DNA from: Plantago major
Taxonomy: Eukaryota > Streptophyta > Magnoliopsida > Lamiales > Plantaginaceae
Direction of reading: 5' to 3'
NCBI GenBank assembly: GCA_026545765.1
Contig: CM048843.1
Coordinates: forward strand, 18,877,200-18,941,199
DNA: 64,000 nucleotides
Both the position numbers and the translations under genes were made by a program. The notes beneath the pieces were generated by a model. The model did not search any database. It was not told the DNA's origin and saw only the letters and a list, made by a program, of their open reading frames with translations. Shown here one piece after another: positions 43,301 to 54,829 of this stretch (position 1 is the stretch's first letter; every line of letters begins with the position of its first letter).

Positions 43301-46300
43301 TGTGATAGCGAAGATTTTGTGGACAGTGAATCTGAAAATAAACCCTCATCAAAGAGTGCCAAAAAGTGGGATTCTTTGATAAATCGCATCCTAAGATCAG
43401 AGTCTGGGCTACTGATAACTACTTATGAGCAACTTCGTCTACTCGGTGACAAATTGTTGGACATTGAGTGGGGATATGCAGTTTTGGATGAAGGGCATCG
43501 GATCCGCAATCCAAATGCTGAGGTCACTCTTGTTTGCAAACAGTTACAAACTGTTCATCGCATAATAATGACTGGTGCGCCAATTCAAAACAAGCTGTCT
43601 GAACTGTGGTCCTTGTTTGATTTTGTCTTCCCTGGAAAGCTAGGTGTTCTGCCTGTGTTTGAAGTTGAGTTTGCAACTCCGATATCTATTGGAGGTTATG
43701 CTAATGCAACACCTCTGCAAGTATCCACCGCGTACAGGTGTGTTTGATGGGCTAGAACTTTCCTTTCGTATATAAATTGATTTATTATAATACAGGGCCT
43801 GATGCTGCCACTTTTGGCATTTTTTAACTAGCAAGGCAAGTTCATTTTGACCAGGAAAGTCCGAATATAATTTTGTCAGATAAGTACCTTAGTACCATAC
43901 TGACTGATCTCAGTGAAGGTTATTGAAGTACAAAATAGAAAAGAGCGAGGCTTTCTGTCGTCCATTGATATGCAAAATTTTCATTTTGTTAGACCACAGA
44001 AAGGATGAACATGTTGTGGTTGATGTTGTTATAGCGCAAATGCATATTAAAGTGAACTGCAGAAACTTTGTAGCTCCTGTCATGATCATCAACCTTTGCC
44101 TTCTTGCATTTCTTATTTTCTCCCTTTTCCTTATCGCTAAATAAATTTCGCAGGTGTGCTGTTGTTCTACGTGACCTGATCATGCCTTACCTCCTAAGGA
44201 GAATGAAGGCGGATGTAAATGCTCAGCTTCCGAAGAAGACTGAACATGTCCTGTTCTGCAGTCTTACTCCAGAGCAGCGAACTGTTTACCGAGCATTTCT
44301 TGCTAGCTCGGATGTTGAACAAATTTTTGATGGCAACCGTAACTCTCTTTATGGAATTGATGTGATGCGTAAAATCTGCAACCATCCTGATCTTCTCGAG
44401 AGAGAACATGCATATGGGAATCCGGATTATGGTAACCCAGTACGTAGTGGAAAAATGAAAGTTGTTGCTGAAGTGCTCAATGTATGGAAGGATCAAGGAC
44501 ACCGCGTTCTTCTTTTTACACAAACACAACAGATGCTCGATATTATCGAGAATTATCTAATTGCTAATGGCTTGACATACAGGAGAATGGATGGTCTCAC
44601 TCCTGTCAAACAAAGAATGGCTCTGATAGATGAATTTAATAATTCTGAGGAAGTATTCATTTTTATTTTGACAACCAAGGTTGGTGGCCTGGGCACAAAT
44701 TTAACTGGTGCTAACAGGGTGATCATCTTCGACCCTGATTGGAATCCCTCAACTGACATGCAGGTTTGCAATTACTTATCTTTATGTCATTGGCTTTCCG
44801 CAGAAGTTATTATGCTGCTCTTATGAACTGCGACATTTATTAAATGAGTTAGTTTACCTGCTGTATTTTGTAGATTTTGTTCAATAATCCAAATTGAATT
44901 TGTGTGGATGCAAAAGACGTCTTTTGGGTTGCTTGAGAAGATTATATACTTATTTAAGGTTCAGTGCGATTCCTTTGTTGATTTATTTGCAACCATGTTT
45001 TATGGCAGGCGCGGGAGCGTGCTTGGCGTATTGGCCAGAAAAAGGACGTAGTAATTTACAGATTGATCACCCGTGGAACCATTGAAGAGAAGGTGTATCA
45101 CAGGCAGATATATAAACATTTTCTTACTAACAAGATATTGAAGAATCCGCAGCAGAGAAGATTCTTCAAGTCCAGGGATATGAAGGATCTTTTTACCTTG
45201 AATGAGGATGGTGCTGGTGGCTCTACTGAGACTTCTAGCATATTTGGTCAGTTATCAGAAGAAGTCAATGTTATTGGGGCTCAGACAGATAAAGAGGACA
45301 AATTGAAACACCCGAAAGCTAATACATCAAAAGTCAATGGCACTCCACTTGACCATGGGAGCGATTCAGAAAATGAAAATATACGTGAAGGAAAATCTAC
45401 CCAAAATGATATGATGGTGGATGAAGAAACAGGCTTTTTACAGTCTCTCTTTGGTGTCCATGGGATACATGTGAGTTTGTTCATAACTGTTTTACTTGTA
45501 TTGAAATCTTAATGCTGCTGGTAGCCTTTTGGCTTCAGCACTATCATATGTGATAATAAGAGTATACCTGGTACTGTACAGTATCGTTTTTTATGTTTTA
45601 AAAATCCATTTGACCCTGAATTTGCAGATTTTTCCGCATCTAATTGTCCACCATCGTGACGAGTGGGTTTTAAGATATGCTCCCGAATTGTACGCTTGAA
45701 AATAACATGGGGTTTTAGGTCAAGTCATATGTAACATACGGGGTGTGAATGCATTTTCACAGCTATATTGGTGCATTAATATTGTTATCAGCTTGTCATT
45801 TTGCATGTTATTTTGACATTTATTGGTGTAGTTTTAAGCTTCGCTGAAAAAAAAAAAAAACCTTTTCAGTCACTTACATCTTAATTTTGTAATTTCCTAG
45901 AGCGCCGTGAACCACGATGCCATCATGAATGCTAATGATGAAGAAAAGATGAGGCTTGATGAGCAGGCTTCGCAAGTTGCACAAAGAGCAGCAGAAGCTT
46001 TGCGTCAATCGAGGATGCTCCGAAGCCGTGAAAGCATTTCTGTTCCAACTTGGACCGGCAAATCAGGAGTTGCAGGTGCACCGTTATCTGGTAAAAGAAA
46101 GTTTGGCTCCACTGTCAACCACCAATTGGCAAGTAGTTCAAAGTCATCAGAACAAGCACCAAGCAGCAGTCGAAATGGTTTTTCTGTTGGAGTGTCGTCT
46201 GGTAAAGCATTATCTTCAGCTGAGTTACTGGCCAGGATAAAAGGAAATGAAGCAAGTGCTGTAAGTGTTGGACTTGAGCATCAGTTCGATACGAGAACCC

Positions 46301-46563
46301 CCTATAGAGAGAGGCAACCTGGGCCTTCAAAGATATCTAACAGCTCAGGGGTACAGCCTGAAGTTCTGATTCATCAGATATGTACATTTATTCAGCAAAA
46401 AGGTGGAAGGACAAGTTCCGTCATCATTGTGGATCATTTTAGAAGTAGGATACCTCCAAAAGATTTGCCCCTGTTTAAAAATCTTCTAAAGGAGATAGCT
46501 ACCTTGGAGAAAACCTCTGAGGGTTCCCATTGGGTTCTGAAGCAAGATTACCTTGATCAGTGA
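40383..46563 (+). CDS. CHR8: SNF2 ATPase CHR8, plant CSB/ERCC6 homologue
   Basis: Coding exons: 40383-40517, 40981-41532, 41627-42026, 42871-43737, 44154-44763, 45009-45470, 45901-46563. The product would be about 1,229 residues, close to the Arabidopsis CHR8 length. The N-terminus has EEEEDRALLSTLGVTSANPED. Motif I is GDEMGLGKTIQV (about 432), motif II is VLDEGHRIRN (about 570), and motif III contains MTGAPIQNK. The second helicase lobe shows TTKVGGLGTNLTGANRV and RAWRIGQKKDV. The tail has NHDAIMNANDEE and a C-terminal winged-helix-like end (LLKEIATLEK). The CSB role is to act on stalled RNA polymerase II in transcription-coupled repair in the nucleus. That is known for the family and inferred here. 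Exon 5 lacks one base near 42910-42916: the frame before it (TLSNEDDGLEDA) and after it (EDVGDVTDGGLPFV) both fit the family but differ by one base. An assembly error is the simplest reading. Confidence 0.9.
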
Positions 46564-46630
46564 TGCTTGGTGGTTGGGGCTACGGGCTTGTGATCTGAGA
46601 TTACCTTGATCAGTGATGCTTGGTGGTTGG
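46546..46630 (+). repeat. 32-bp direct repeat spanning the CHR8 stop codon
   Basis: 46546-46577 and 46599-46630 are identical, spaced by 21 bp. The first copy holds the last five codons, the TGA and the start of the 3' UTR. The second lies wholly in the 3' UTR. Confidence 0.9.
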
Positions 46631-47338
46631 AGACTGCTGCATTTTACTTGCTTGGATCTTTGCTCTTGGAAGGTGGTATATTATTTTTTAGAGCCACAGT
46701 TCTTTAGGTGATTTAACTGAAGGTTCAGGTATAACAAACAATACCTGACATTTTGATGTAAAGAGTGCTCGGTTTTAGGGGTTAAAAGAGAAGCGGCAGG
46801 TTTTCTAGTGTAAAAGCTATATTGTTCTTGTTATTATAATTGCACAAAAGTAGATGCATTTACAAATTTTTTGTTACTGGTAGATTGTCATGAAGAGTTA
46901 TTTTACCCCAGAAATGGATCTGGTTATTGTGTGATGCTCTGCAGCATAGTTTATCTCCTTTCTTATACTTGTGTGGATTTCATTTCAGCCTGGGTAATGG
47001 ATTGGCGATAGATGATGCAGTGATCAAAACTGAGTGAGAGTTCTTGCGGATGGTGAGATACTGTCATACTGAGATCCATTCTACTATCAACCATTTAGGA
47101 ACAAGAGGTGTGGTGTTTGTTAATCATTCCCTTCTACGAAATGGGAACTAAAATGGAATAGTTTGTGGTTTTGAATACACTAACAGAAAGCTCCGTCAGG
47201 GCAAAAGGTACATGAAGTCCTTTAAAATGAGACAAATTTTCCATATATATTTAGCAACAAATGCAACAACTCTTAACTTTACGATAATTCCTCAGCTCTC
47301 ATGGTACAACACCAACAAATACACAAAAGGTTGAATCT
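46564..47338. other. convergent 3' flanks of the CHR8 and NECAP-like genes
   Basis: This region contains the 3' untranslated ends of the two convergent genes. No separate gene was seen. Confidence 0.5.
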
Positions 47339-50300
47339 TCAAAATGCAGCCCAGCCAGCTGCAGAGGTTTTAGCAGATCCTGATCCGGCAACCTTAGGAA
47401 GATTTTTCTGCAAATTCAAACAGGAAACCAACAGGAAGAAGAATATCATCGTCAGTATCCTAATTATGTTAAACAAGATTCAAGCTCTGGTAATAAATTA
47501 AAGGAAATAGATGTGAAAACAGGGAAAGATTGAGAAATGAAGAACATGTACTTGATCAATCTACAATGACAAGATACAACTTTGGAGATGGAAAAGAACA
47601 TGTTACATGTGAACCGAAGTACAGCTAGTTTGTTTCAACCAAAGGTCAGCAAGTAATTAACTTCCTCCATACAAAGGCGCACATGGATTATCATATGGTG
47701 AAGCTAATACTCGTTTCCTTGCAGTAGCTTCAGAGACCAGGTAATATGCCGTGGCATCCCTAGGTTGCTAGGGCTTTTTAGTTTCTACAGCCTTCATATA
47801 TACTAGGAATAAGATCATAACATCCTGTTAACAATGAAATGTCAATCAGCACTTACAATCACTTGCTGATAACCATATGACACTAACTTTCTGTAGAACC
47901 TTCTTTAACTTTGCAGTACTTCACAAATTAACATATATTGAGTTATGAATGTTCCTATCTTGCAGAGCTAAAGAACAACATATGATACTAGAGGCTTATT
48001 TTAGACTGGGTGATATGCCACATTCTCCTAACATTTCTCAATGGTAACTAAGCTCAGGGTGAAGAAGAAATAAATATTCATCTGGGATGAAGAAAAAAAT
48101 ATATTACACTTATAATTTGAGCACGGTATAGTGATAACCATATTCATATGCTGTATAATTAGGACTTATCACGAAGTGAATGATATGAATGGCTTAAAGA
48201 AACACTCGGAACAGATATTTGGAAGGAAGATATTTACTAGCACATCAAAAGATAAAGAACCAGGAGAGAACTTCAGTTAAGGGGACTGAATAAACATGCC
48301 TCAAGTTGAGAGAGATCGGTTAGAGGATCACTAGTCTGCCTTGAATTTTCCGTGGCTCCCTTCTGAGTAGTGCCACGAGTGGCAGAAGCCATTCTAACAG
48401 TAGCAGCATCATTGGGTGGAGGAGGAAGTGGAGTCCTAATTTTGACAGCTCCAGTAGGTGGAGGGGAAAGTGCTACAGGTTTAGGTTTTGCGCTTCCAGC
48501 GACTCCTCCAGATAATCCTGCTGCAGAAAGCATGCCAGCTCCACTGGCTGGTTTGTTTTTTACATTTATTCGAATTGTCTCACCTTCCTACATACAAACA
48601 AGAAATAATTAAAGCAAATACACTTTGCAGAATATGTTGCTAGTCCTTACTCTATACTTCAAATCTCACAGCATATAACAAAGTTAATCTGAATAACAAT
48701 GATATTTAATAGGCGAGGCATCAAAAAGCAAAATGATCAGTACACGTAACGCTATAATCCATCTCTGATATAATCATAACTTGGTTAACAAACATGATAT
48801 AGCGATTTAAACCACGTCAAACTACTAAAGCAATCTCTAACGGTTTCTCATCACTTGGCTCAACACTTGATTTTATACAAGCGAAGTTCGTGAAGTTAAT
48901 CTAGCCTGAATACGACAAATCACGTGAGACACAGTTTCCCCTTTTATAACGCGGAACTCAATAAAAGGGGTGCGACATCTATTCCCAAACTCCTATATCA
49001 CATAATTCCAACTCAGCACATTTTATGTCTACACTAACGATAAAGTAGACTAAAACCAATCTACTTTTAGTCATGCCACTGCATCCGTACTGGGTTAGAA
49101 CTTCCCAAGTTAGCTTCAAACTTAAATTCTCCCTACCTACTACAAAGTAGGCTTATACAAATACAAAGTTTACAATGTCACCCTTAACCTACCCCCGCAA
49201 TTGCTTTGATCTCACGAATTGAATCCATCAATACATAGTTCCTCCCAATTCTAGACATTTCGTTCAAAAGACAATTTTTCCTTTACCTTCTATAACATCG
49301 AGTCACAAACCACTCCTTCCAAAATTCCCACGTGGCCACGTCATAAAACTCGACCTGATTCTATTTCTACCAGAACGAAAACCGATATAACACTGATTTC
49401 CCAAATCCTGGAATACAATTTTCCCAAAAGATAGCAAAACTTGATTTTTCCTATCTACTAACTCTAGCTCAAAAATTTCCAACTACCGTACGTAATTCCT
49501 TTGTTCTCATTAACTGAGTCAATCAATACACAATAACTAAATTCCACCCCAAATCATTCAAAATTCATTTCCTTCTCTTTCCTTCTATAGCAAAAATTTT
49601 CCAAATTATTCAATTTTTTTCCTTTTTACAACATCGAATTTTAAGCCTCTCCTTAGCTAACTCCACACGCACAAAACTCACAACTTATATTTTACACAAA
49701 TGACAATTGGCATAAATACGGACTAGAATCTCCCACAGCCTAGCTCAAACCTTCAATTCTCCAATCTACTAACACCATGTGCATGCTCCATCACTAACAC
49801 ACTGATCTAACTAACATACTGAACTAAAAAAACAACACCAAATCAAAAAAATTGAATTGATCAGTAATAATTAACCTTCAATTCTCCAATCTACTAACAC
49901 TATATGCATGTTCCATCACCACTAACACACTGATCTAACTAACATACTGAACTAAAAAAACAACACCAAAGCGAAAAAATTGAATTGATCAGTAGTTATT
50001 AAAATTCAATTCTCCAATCTACTAACACCATATGCATGTTCCATCACTAACACACTGATCTAACTAATATTCTGAGCTAAAAACAACACAAATCGGAAAA
50101 AATCAAAGTGCTTAGTAATTAGTAACGTTCAATTCTCCAATCTACTAAAACCACATGCATGTTCAATCACTACTAACACACTGATCTAAGTAACATACTC
50201 AGCTAAAACAACAACCGGAAAAATCAAAGTGCTTAGTAATTAGTAAGCTTCAATTCTCCAATCTACTAACACCATCTGCATGTTCCATCACTACTACACT

Positions 50301-50974
50301 GATCCAACTAACACACTCAACTAAAACAACAACGAATCGGCAAAATTCGAAGTGCTTAGTAATTAGTAACCTTCAATTCTCCAATGTACTAACACCATCT
50401 GCATTTTCCATCACTAACACACTCAACTAAAACAACAACGAATCGGAAACAATCAAAGTGATTAGAAATTAGTAACCTTCAATCTATGATTCACAGCAGG
50501 ATGAATATCAATCTGCTGCTGATCCACTTCTCCACCACCACTACCCACCTCCTTATCACCACCATCCCTCTTCGCATACTTCTCATGATCGGACAAGGCG
50601 ACATTGAAATCAAAAGCCTCATTCCTCTCACTAAACCCCAAACCTATAAATGCGTGCTTTCCACGCCCATCCTCGATCCTGAGCACAAAGTACCTCGACG
50701 AATCGAGCACCGGTTCGACCGCCGCCTCACGCTGGCCAGGATTGACGAAACAGGCGGCGAAAAGGTCGCCGGAGGTAGGGTCCTCGAGGCGGATCTCGCA
50801 TCTGGAGTCGCAGGAGACGACACGTAAGCGGCCGGACCAGATCTTATCGGACTGGAGCCACTCGCCGCACTTGTAACCGCCGGAAGTTGGGCGTGGAGGG
50901 ATCTTGTAGATGGTCACTTCGCGGACAACGAGGAGTGTGTGCTCGAAGGTCTCTTCCTCCTCCTCAAACGACAT
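47339..50974 (-). CDS. NECAP-like clathrin adaptor accessory protein
   Basis: Three exons (minus): 50974-50477, 48587-48300, 47407-47339. The product is 284 residues, with no frame defect. The N-terminal half is the NECAP PHear domain (TFEHTLLVVREVTIYKIPPR, GYKCGEWLQSDKIWSGRLRV, RYFVLRIEDGRGKHAFIGLGF, ERNEAFDFNVALSDHEKY). IDIHPAVNHRLK ends exon 1 and EGETIRINVKNK opens exon 2. A Pro-rich region (PLPPPPND) follows, and the protein ends GWAAF. NECAPs bind AP-1/AP-2 in clathrin-coated vesicle formation, and WxxF ends are known ear-domain ligands; WAAF fits. It closely matches the Arabidopsis protein At1g03900. Intron 2 starts with GC (GAG|GCATGT), a GC-AG intron. Intron 1 holds a minisatellite next to its donor. 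Confidence 0.9.
49751..50476. repeat. minisatellite of about 120 bp units in NECAP intron 1
   Basis: Six units start at about 49751, 49876, 50004, 50127, 50248 and 50371, with steps of 125, 128, 123, 121 and 123 and a final shorter unit of 106. Shared words are TTCAATTCTCCAATCTACTA, ACACTGATCTAACTAACA and AGTGCTTAGTAATTAGTAA. The last unit runs directly into the exon 1 donor, whose AGTAACCTTCAAT resembles the start of each unit. Confidence 0.85.
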
Positions 50975-51002
50975 CGTTTTGGTTCAGATGCTTGATTTGC
51001 TA

Positions 51003-51026
51003 AGAAGAAGAAGAAGAAGAAGAAGA
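51003..51026. repeat. GAA microsatellite in the NECAP 5' leader
   Basis: About eight GAA (TTC on the coding strand) triplets, roughly 30 bp upstream of the NECAP start codon on the minus strand. It is a TTC-rich leader, common in plants. Confidence 0.75.
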
Positions 51027-51169
51027 TGGTGTCTGTTTCCATGGAACCTTAATTTGTCTATACTGTAAAACAAAAAGAAATGACCCGCTCACTGTCATAT
51101 GGGTTATCGGGTTCACATCACCAACCCGGTCTAAATATGGCCACCTATCTCCTAGAGTCTTAGGCTACA

Positions 51170-52190
51170 TTTATCGCTTTTAGTTTTAGGTCGTGAAACT
51201 TTTTTGCTAGCTAATAAAAATTTCGTTACGTGAGCGAACTTCTTTAACCAGCTAGCTTCTTTTTTTTTTTTTAAGAAAGAGTTTCTTATCTTTTCGTTCA
51301 AAATATCATACTTTTATATTAACCTAAATTAGAATAAAGAAGCATGAACAACCTTCTAATGGGCAAGAAACATTTAACAAGTTACATTCATCACTTAGAA
51401 GCTGCATCGAAAGATCATTTGGCGTGTTGAAGAAAAGATGGAAGATATTGGCTTAAATGCCACTATAGCATGGAGACTCAGATTGATGTTATTATGGCTG
51501 CGGTTGCTTTACATAATTACATTAGGATACACTCAGAAGATGATCTAATATTTAATGTACTTGAGAGTCATCCAGATTATATACCCTTTGAAGAACTCAC
51601 GACTTGCTAGTCTACCAACCATGGAAATTGAGAAACATCTATTGGATGAATATAATCAAGTAATGACATTACGACTTTGATATGGCGAAGTGATGATCTA
51701 GAATTCGTTTTCTTTTTGTAAATCGGAATGTCATTAGAATTCTCAACTTATATTTTATATTGTTGGATCCTTTGTTATACATTTTGTGTACTTTTTTGCA
51801 ACTAGCATAATGATTAATGTATCCGCACCTCTTTAAAATGCATACATGTAGTACACATCAAATACTGATTTTTTTCATTACTAAGTTAAAATGCTCAACG
51901 ATTATTTCTTTCAACTTCTGATAATTTTGATGATGTTATTAAAGTGGCGATGTAAAGTACATTATATTATATATTTAAAAAACTATTGACTAATAATACG
52001 ATAAGAAAGGTTAAAGACAAGAAAAATAAGAGTAATGCCTTTTTATGTCATTTTACAAAATACTGACTAATTAATTTGCTAAACACTACATTTAAAACCA
52101 TTGGTGACCGACTAACTAGCTAGCTTTCCAAATTCTACCTAACTATTCTACTAGCTTTCCAGCTAGTTTTGCTAAACAGAGCCCATGATT
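51170..52190. mobile_element. PIF/Harbinger element remnant with nuclease fragment
   Basis: In reverse complement the right end (GGGCTCTGTTTAGCAAAACT) matches the left end of the MITE at 6561-7215. The left end (GTTACGTGAGCGAAC...CCAGCTAGCTT) matches the right-hand part of the family copies at 2206 and 7100. Between them lies a HARBI1/ALP1-like nuclease remnant. The exact termini and target duplication are unclear (TTA at 51166-51168 only on the left). Confidence 0.5.
51370..51690 (+). pseudogene. HARBI1/ALP1-like DDE nuclease C-terminal remnant
   Basis: In pieces this reads FNKLHSSLRSCIERSFGVLKKRWKILA, then, in another frame, YSMETQIDVIMAAVALHNYIR and DDLIFNVLE. The ERSFGVLK block contains the third acidic residue of the Harbinger DDE nuclease. 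The regions with the first two aspartates are absent. A stop after KILA and a frame change follow. The DDE_Tnp_4 family assignment is clear, and the fragment is not functional. Confidence 0.7.
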
Positions 52191-52572
52191 AAAATCTTGG
52201 ATCAATTACATATACACCCCCTGTTAGATGTCCTTCTCACAGATGAGTACCCGTTAGTCAAATAATTACATCTAGGTCCTTTAAGCTGAAAATCCGTTGA
52301 CCAAATAAGTTGCTACAGTAACTTATGGCAAAACCAAACAGGCCCTTATTCAATTTTCAGAAAATTGATCAAAGTCCCATTCTTCTTTCTTCTTCCTTCT
52401 TCTCTGATCTGTCTCTTCTTCTCCGTCTTCTTCTCCGATCTTCTCCTCCTTCGTTCTTATCTTCTTCTCTGATCCTCTCCTCCTTCATTATCATCTTCTT
52501 CGTCGATCTATCTTCTTCGTTGACACATCATATGTCGGGATTCCATTTTCCCACAACTCGATCAGCTCCTTG
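52191..52572. other. intergenic, TTC/TCT-rich tract
   Basis: 52380-52520 is a pyrimidine-rich tract (CTTCTTCTCC repeats). It may be internal DNA of the CACTA element, whose left end was not found. Confidence 0.3.
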
Positions 52573-53560
52573 ATTAGGGGCTGCAAGAACACATCTAACT
52601 TACATCTGGATCGGTTGGCCAGCCTTGATCGAGAACATGAGCGGTTCCTTCATGCACTCAGGGGGCAAGTTATGCGTGTCAACATGGTGGCCAACAAGAG
52701 TACTTAGGTCACTTCCAAGCGGGTTAAAACCATCCGTCTGAAAGCCCCAAACGTACGTTTCTAGACTTGGCTGCAAACTCCGGATATGTCTTGTCGAACT
52801 CTTTCCATGTCGGTGAGTTCGATGGGTGCTCCATTCTACCCCCTGCATTCGCCTCCCTTACTCTCTCCTTGTGCCACCACATTTTATCAACACAAGCACT
52901 TGAAGCGTACAACCTCTTCAAACGAGGTGCTAGAGGGAAGTACCACATTTTCTTATGTGGGAGATTTTTATTTTGGCGTTTCTTTGCTGCCCCCTCCTTG
53001 TAACGTTTGTAGCGGTTCTTCCCACAGAACTTGCATACCGATGAATCTGCATCCTGCTTGATAGATCATGCACATACCCTCACAACAATGTATGGTTTCC
53101 ATAGGCAACCCCATCCCCCGCACTTTTTCTTCGCCTGGTAAAAGTTGGTGGGAACTAGGTTTTCTTCAGGACAAATCTCCGACATTAGTTGTACCCATTC
53201 ATTGAAGCTCGCTTCAGATTTCCCACCATCGGCCTTACAACTCATTAGCCGAGCCAACAAAGACAACTCGGTGTGCTTCTTACACCCCGGCCAAACCGGC
53301 TTCTTCTTTGATTCCAAGCGAAGAACACACGATCCTCGGATTGAGAGGCTCCTCCGTCCCCCGATTCTTGGCTCCCTAGTGTCCATGAACTCTGGACCCG
53401 CAACATCATACACCATTTGCTCAACCCGTTCATAATCATAATTAGCATCAGATGTAGAAGTATTTTGAGTACTTCCCATCACATTTCTTGCTTTCTTTTC
53501 GCCGGAGAAAATTCTCATAATCCATGAATGGTATCGGTGTCTCACTGATGACACCATACC
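52573..53560 (-). pseudogene. CACTA (En/Spm) TNP2-like transposase remnant
   Basis: Upstream to downstream on the minus strand: WPGCKKHTELSLLARLMSC, then FNEWVQLMSEICPEENLVP and NFYQAKK (about 53120-53290). After a gap come RNVRLGL and TDGFNPLGSDLST, then THNLPPECMKEPLMF (about 52620-52790). These follow the TNP2 transposase layout (CKK...L.RL...KC, DGFNP, NLPP...MK...M). Stops and frameshifts separate the blocks, so it is a dead copy. The remainder of TNP2 downstream (below 52573) is not seen. Confidence 0.65.
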
Positions 53561-54829
53561 TCATACTATTCTGAACCCCTTACGTTTCAAGTGCTCGACT
53601 CTCTAGTTGCGGAGGCAAAATTGCTTATTCCTACATTTGTTAAGGTGCGAGGGCACTTCATCATCCCCACTCGAACAAGTAGTACATGTAAGTGCAAAAG
53701 CACGAAGGCTTCAACCCTTCCACAAAACTATCTTTGAACTACGCCATTATGATTCGGTACATCCATGAGCGATCGGGATTCAATTTATTAGATTTATAAC
53801 ATGTATAGCATTACGTATTTAGTTTCATTCTGAATCTGATTACATTCTTAATTATGATCGTTAAGAATTTGTAATGAATTACATGCATTCGATTACAATT
53901 CATTTTATAAATTTTAAACTTCCATTTATTTATTAACATTACAAATTGTAGATGAAAATATTAGTAATATTTTTTATGTTATCTGAAAAATTATATTCAA
54001 ATAACCAAAGTCACCAAATTTGTCTCCAAACACATAATTAAATCTACATAACCACAAATGCGTATACGAAAATATCTAAGTAAATACACTACATACTTAC
54101 AATCATACTAACATTATACTAACAATTCAATTTCACAATAAATATATCAATTGCACATCTCAAAGCTAACACGATCGTAATATAAGCTAAACTAGCTACT
54201 ACATACTTCTCTGAACATCTGATTGCTCAAACTAGTAAAATTAACAAAATTTCCAAATTTTAAAAAGTAAGGGTTTTAGCGAAAATACCTTGAATCCGGA
54301 GAAAATAGCGGATGAAAGTTGAAATTGATGGAAGAAATGAGCTCCTTATCCACGAGCTTCAAAATGACACCAAGCTTGGTAGGAATTGTGTTTTGGTCAA
54401 AAATGGCAAGTGGTGAAATGAAGAAGAAAGGAGGAAGAAAGAATTAAGCGAGAGAAAATGGAGAGATCGAGCCCGGTGTTACATTAAATCGACTTTAACG
54501 ACGATAGCCTGTCGTAGCTAAAGCTATGACGGATAGGCTATCCGTCGTTGATTTTAAATTTTCATTTTCCTTTTTTTTTTGTCGACTATGTTGGGGACGG
54601 TTCATATCCGTCCCTAAATTAAAACGGATAATTTAATCCGTCGCGAATTAGCGACGGATAGATAATCTGTCTCTAATTCGCGACAGATTAACGACGGATT
54701 ACAGACGGATAGAGCGTGAAGCTCTATCCGTCGACTATCCATCGTTACGGCTAGCGATTAAATCGCTAATGCTTGACAGATAGTATCCGTCGTCTTATTC
54801 CGTCGTTAAAAGTGAACTTTCTTGTAGTG
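53561..54829 (-). mobile_element. CACTA element 5' end with terminal inverted repeat
   Basis: The right boundary on the minus strand starts CACTACAAGAAAGTTCAC at 54829. Subterminal DNA at 54490-54800 is dense in ACGGAT/ATCCGT repeats in both directions, as expected for CACTA elements. It includes an 11-bp hairpin (54704-54714 with 54722-54732, loop of 7). It lies upstream of the TNP2 remnant in the right orientation. The opposite terminus was not found. Confidence 0.6.
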
